From positions 1 to 5,477 of the forward strand of contig JANMVT010000251.1 of NCBI GenBank assembly GCA_031392945.1: a stretch of 5,477 nucleotides of DNA. The letters run 5' to 3'. Below are positions 5,191 to 5,477 of this stretch, in pieces. The notes under the pieces were generated by a model. The model saw only the letters and a list, made by a program, of their open reading frames with translations, ran no database searches and was not told the DNA's origin. Origin of the DNA: JANYCG01 sp031392945 (GTDB taxonomy: Bacteria > Pseudomonadota > Gammaproteobacteria > Burkholderiales > Burkholderiaceae_C). Made by a program: the position numbers and the translations under genes. The stretch's first letter is position 1, and each line of letters begins with the position of its first letter.

Positions 5191-5477
5191 TTTGTGTTCT
5201 CCAGCCCAGCCCATGGCATGGGCGATTCATTGATGCCCCAGTAATAACTCTTTTGCGTCATGTACTCGGCGATCGAGGCTTTGCCCTTTTCGCGGCCCAT
5301 GCCGCTTTGTTTGGTGCCGCCAAACGGGGTGCTGATGGAAAACACTTTGTAGGTGTTGATCCACACTGTGCCGGTGTCCAGGGCGCGGCCCAGACGCAGC
5401 GCCGTCTTGTAGTCGCGGGTCCAGATGCCGCTGGCCAGGCCGTAGTCGTTGTCATTGCACTGGGCGATCAGGTCGGC
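5187..5477 (-). CDS. NAD(P)-dependent aldehyde dehydrogenase, C-terminal part
   Basis: The window holds only the last 96 codons and the TGA stop (5189-5187). The sequence follows the C-terminal end of the aldehyde dehydrogenase superfamily step by step: NDNDYGLASGIWTRD, then ALDTGTVWINTY, then PFGGTKQSGMGREKG and the closing EYMTQKSY. The catalytic Cys and Glu lie outside the window, so activity cannot be judged. In this setting the enzyme would most naturally oxidise a ring-cleavage semialdehyde or an aromatic aldehyde to the acid, producing NAD(P)H, in the cytoplasm. Its stop overlaps the start of the extradiol dioxygenase gene by ATGA, so the two are almost certainly cotranscribed and probably translationally coupled. 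The true start lies past 5477. Confidence 0.95.
   Translation of the reverse strand, partial: ADLIAQCNDNDYGLASGIWTRDYKTALRLGRALDTGTVWINTYKVFSISTPFGGTKQSGMGREKGKASIAEYMTQKSYYWGINESPMPWAGLENTK
5199..5202 (-). promoter_or_regulatory. Ribosome binding site fixing the extradiol dioxygenase start
   Basis: GGAG on the minus strand lies eight bases before ATG 5190-5188, within the last codons of the aldehyde dehydrogenase gene. The in-frame ATG at 5214 lies upstream of this site and has no comparable signal, so the shorter protein is preferred. Confidence 0.65.

Noticed and set aside
5191..5214. Upstream ATG of the extradiol dioxygenase at 5214
   Set aside because: It lies inside the aldehyde dehydrogenase gene without a matching ribosome binding site, whereas ATG 5190 has GGAG and an ATGA overlap.

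Overview
The window looks like a chromosomal stretch from a GC-rich betaproteobacterium, most likely in Burkholderiales and perhaps Comamonadaceae. The basis is composition, very tight gene packing, and two periplasmic Bug/TctC receptors, a family greatly expanded in that order. The organism assignment is inference. All seven genes lie on the minus strand, so transcription runs from high to low coordinates, and both ends of the window cut through genes.

In transcription order the genes are: (1) the last 96 codons of an aldehyde dehydrogenase (5477-5187); (2) a two-domain vicinal-oxygen-chelate protein with an intact extradiol dioxygenase metal triad (5190-4159); (3) a Bug/TctC periplasmic solute-binding protein (4162-3155); (4) an 80-residue protein with a recombinase-like helix-turn-helix (3133-2891); (5) a Rieske non-heme iron oxygenase large subunit (2889-1834); (6) a short-chain dehydrogenase/reductase homologue whose catalytic Tyr and Lys are replaced (1760-981); (7) a second, clearly diverged Bug/TctC protein, cut by the left edge (926-1). 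Genes 1/2 and 2/3 each overlap by an ATGA. The gap from 3 to 4 is 21 bases and from 4 to 5 is one base. The last two junctions are wider, at 73 and 54 bases.

Taken together this reads as a catabolic operon for an aromatic compound. The Bug proteins would bind an acidic substrate in the periplasm, the Rieske enzyme would hydroxylate or demethylate the ring, the extradiol enzyme would cleave the resulting catechol next to its hydroxyls, and the aldehyde dehydrogenase would oxidise the semialdehyde. The substrate cannot be read from the sequence. No Rieske reductase/ferredoxin, TctA/TctB membrane component, ring-fission hydrolase or classical LysR/MarR/GntR regulator is present here. The oddest parts are the small HTH protein between the receptor and the oxygenase, the SDR without its usual catalytic pair, and an A8 run at the end of the extradiol gene placed so that a -1 slip would enter the receptor frame. 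I saw no tRNA, rRNA, CRISPR array, insertion sequence or convincing terminator. No stretch longer than 73 bases lacks a gene.
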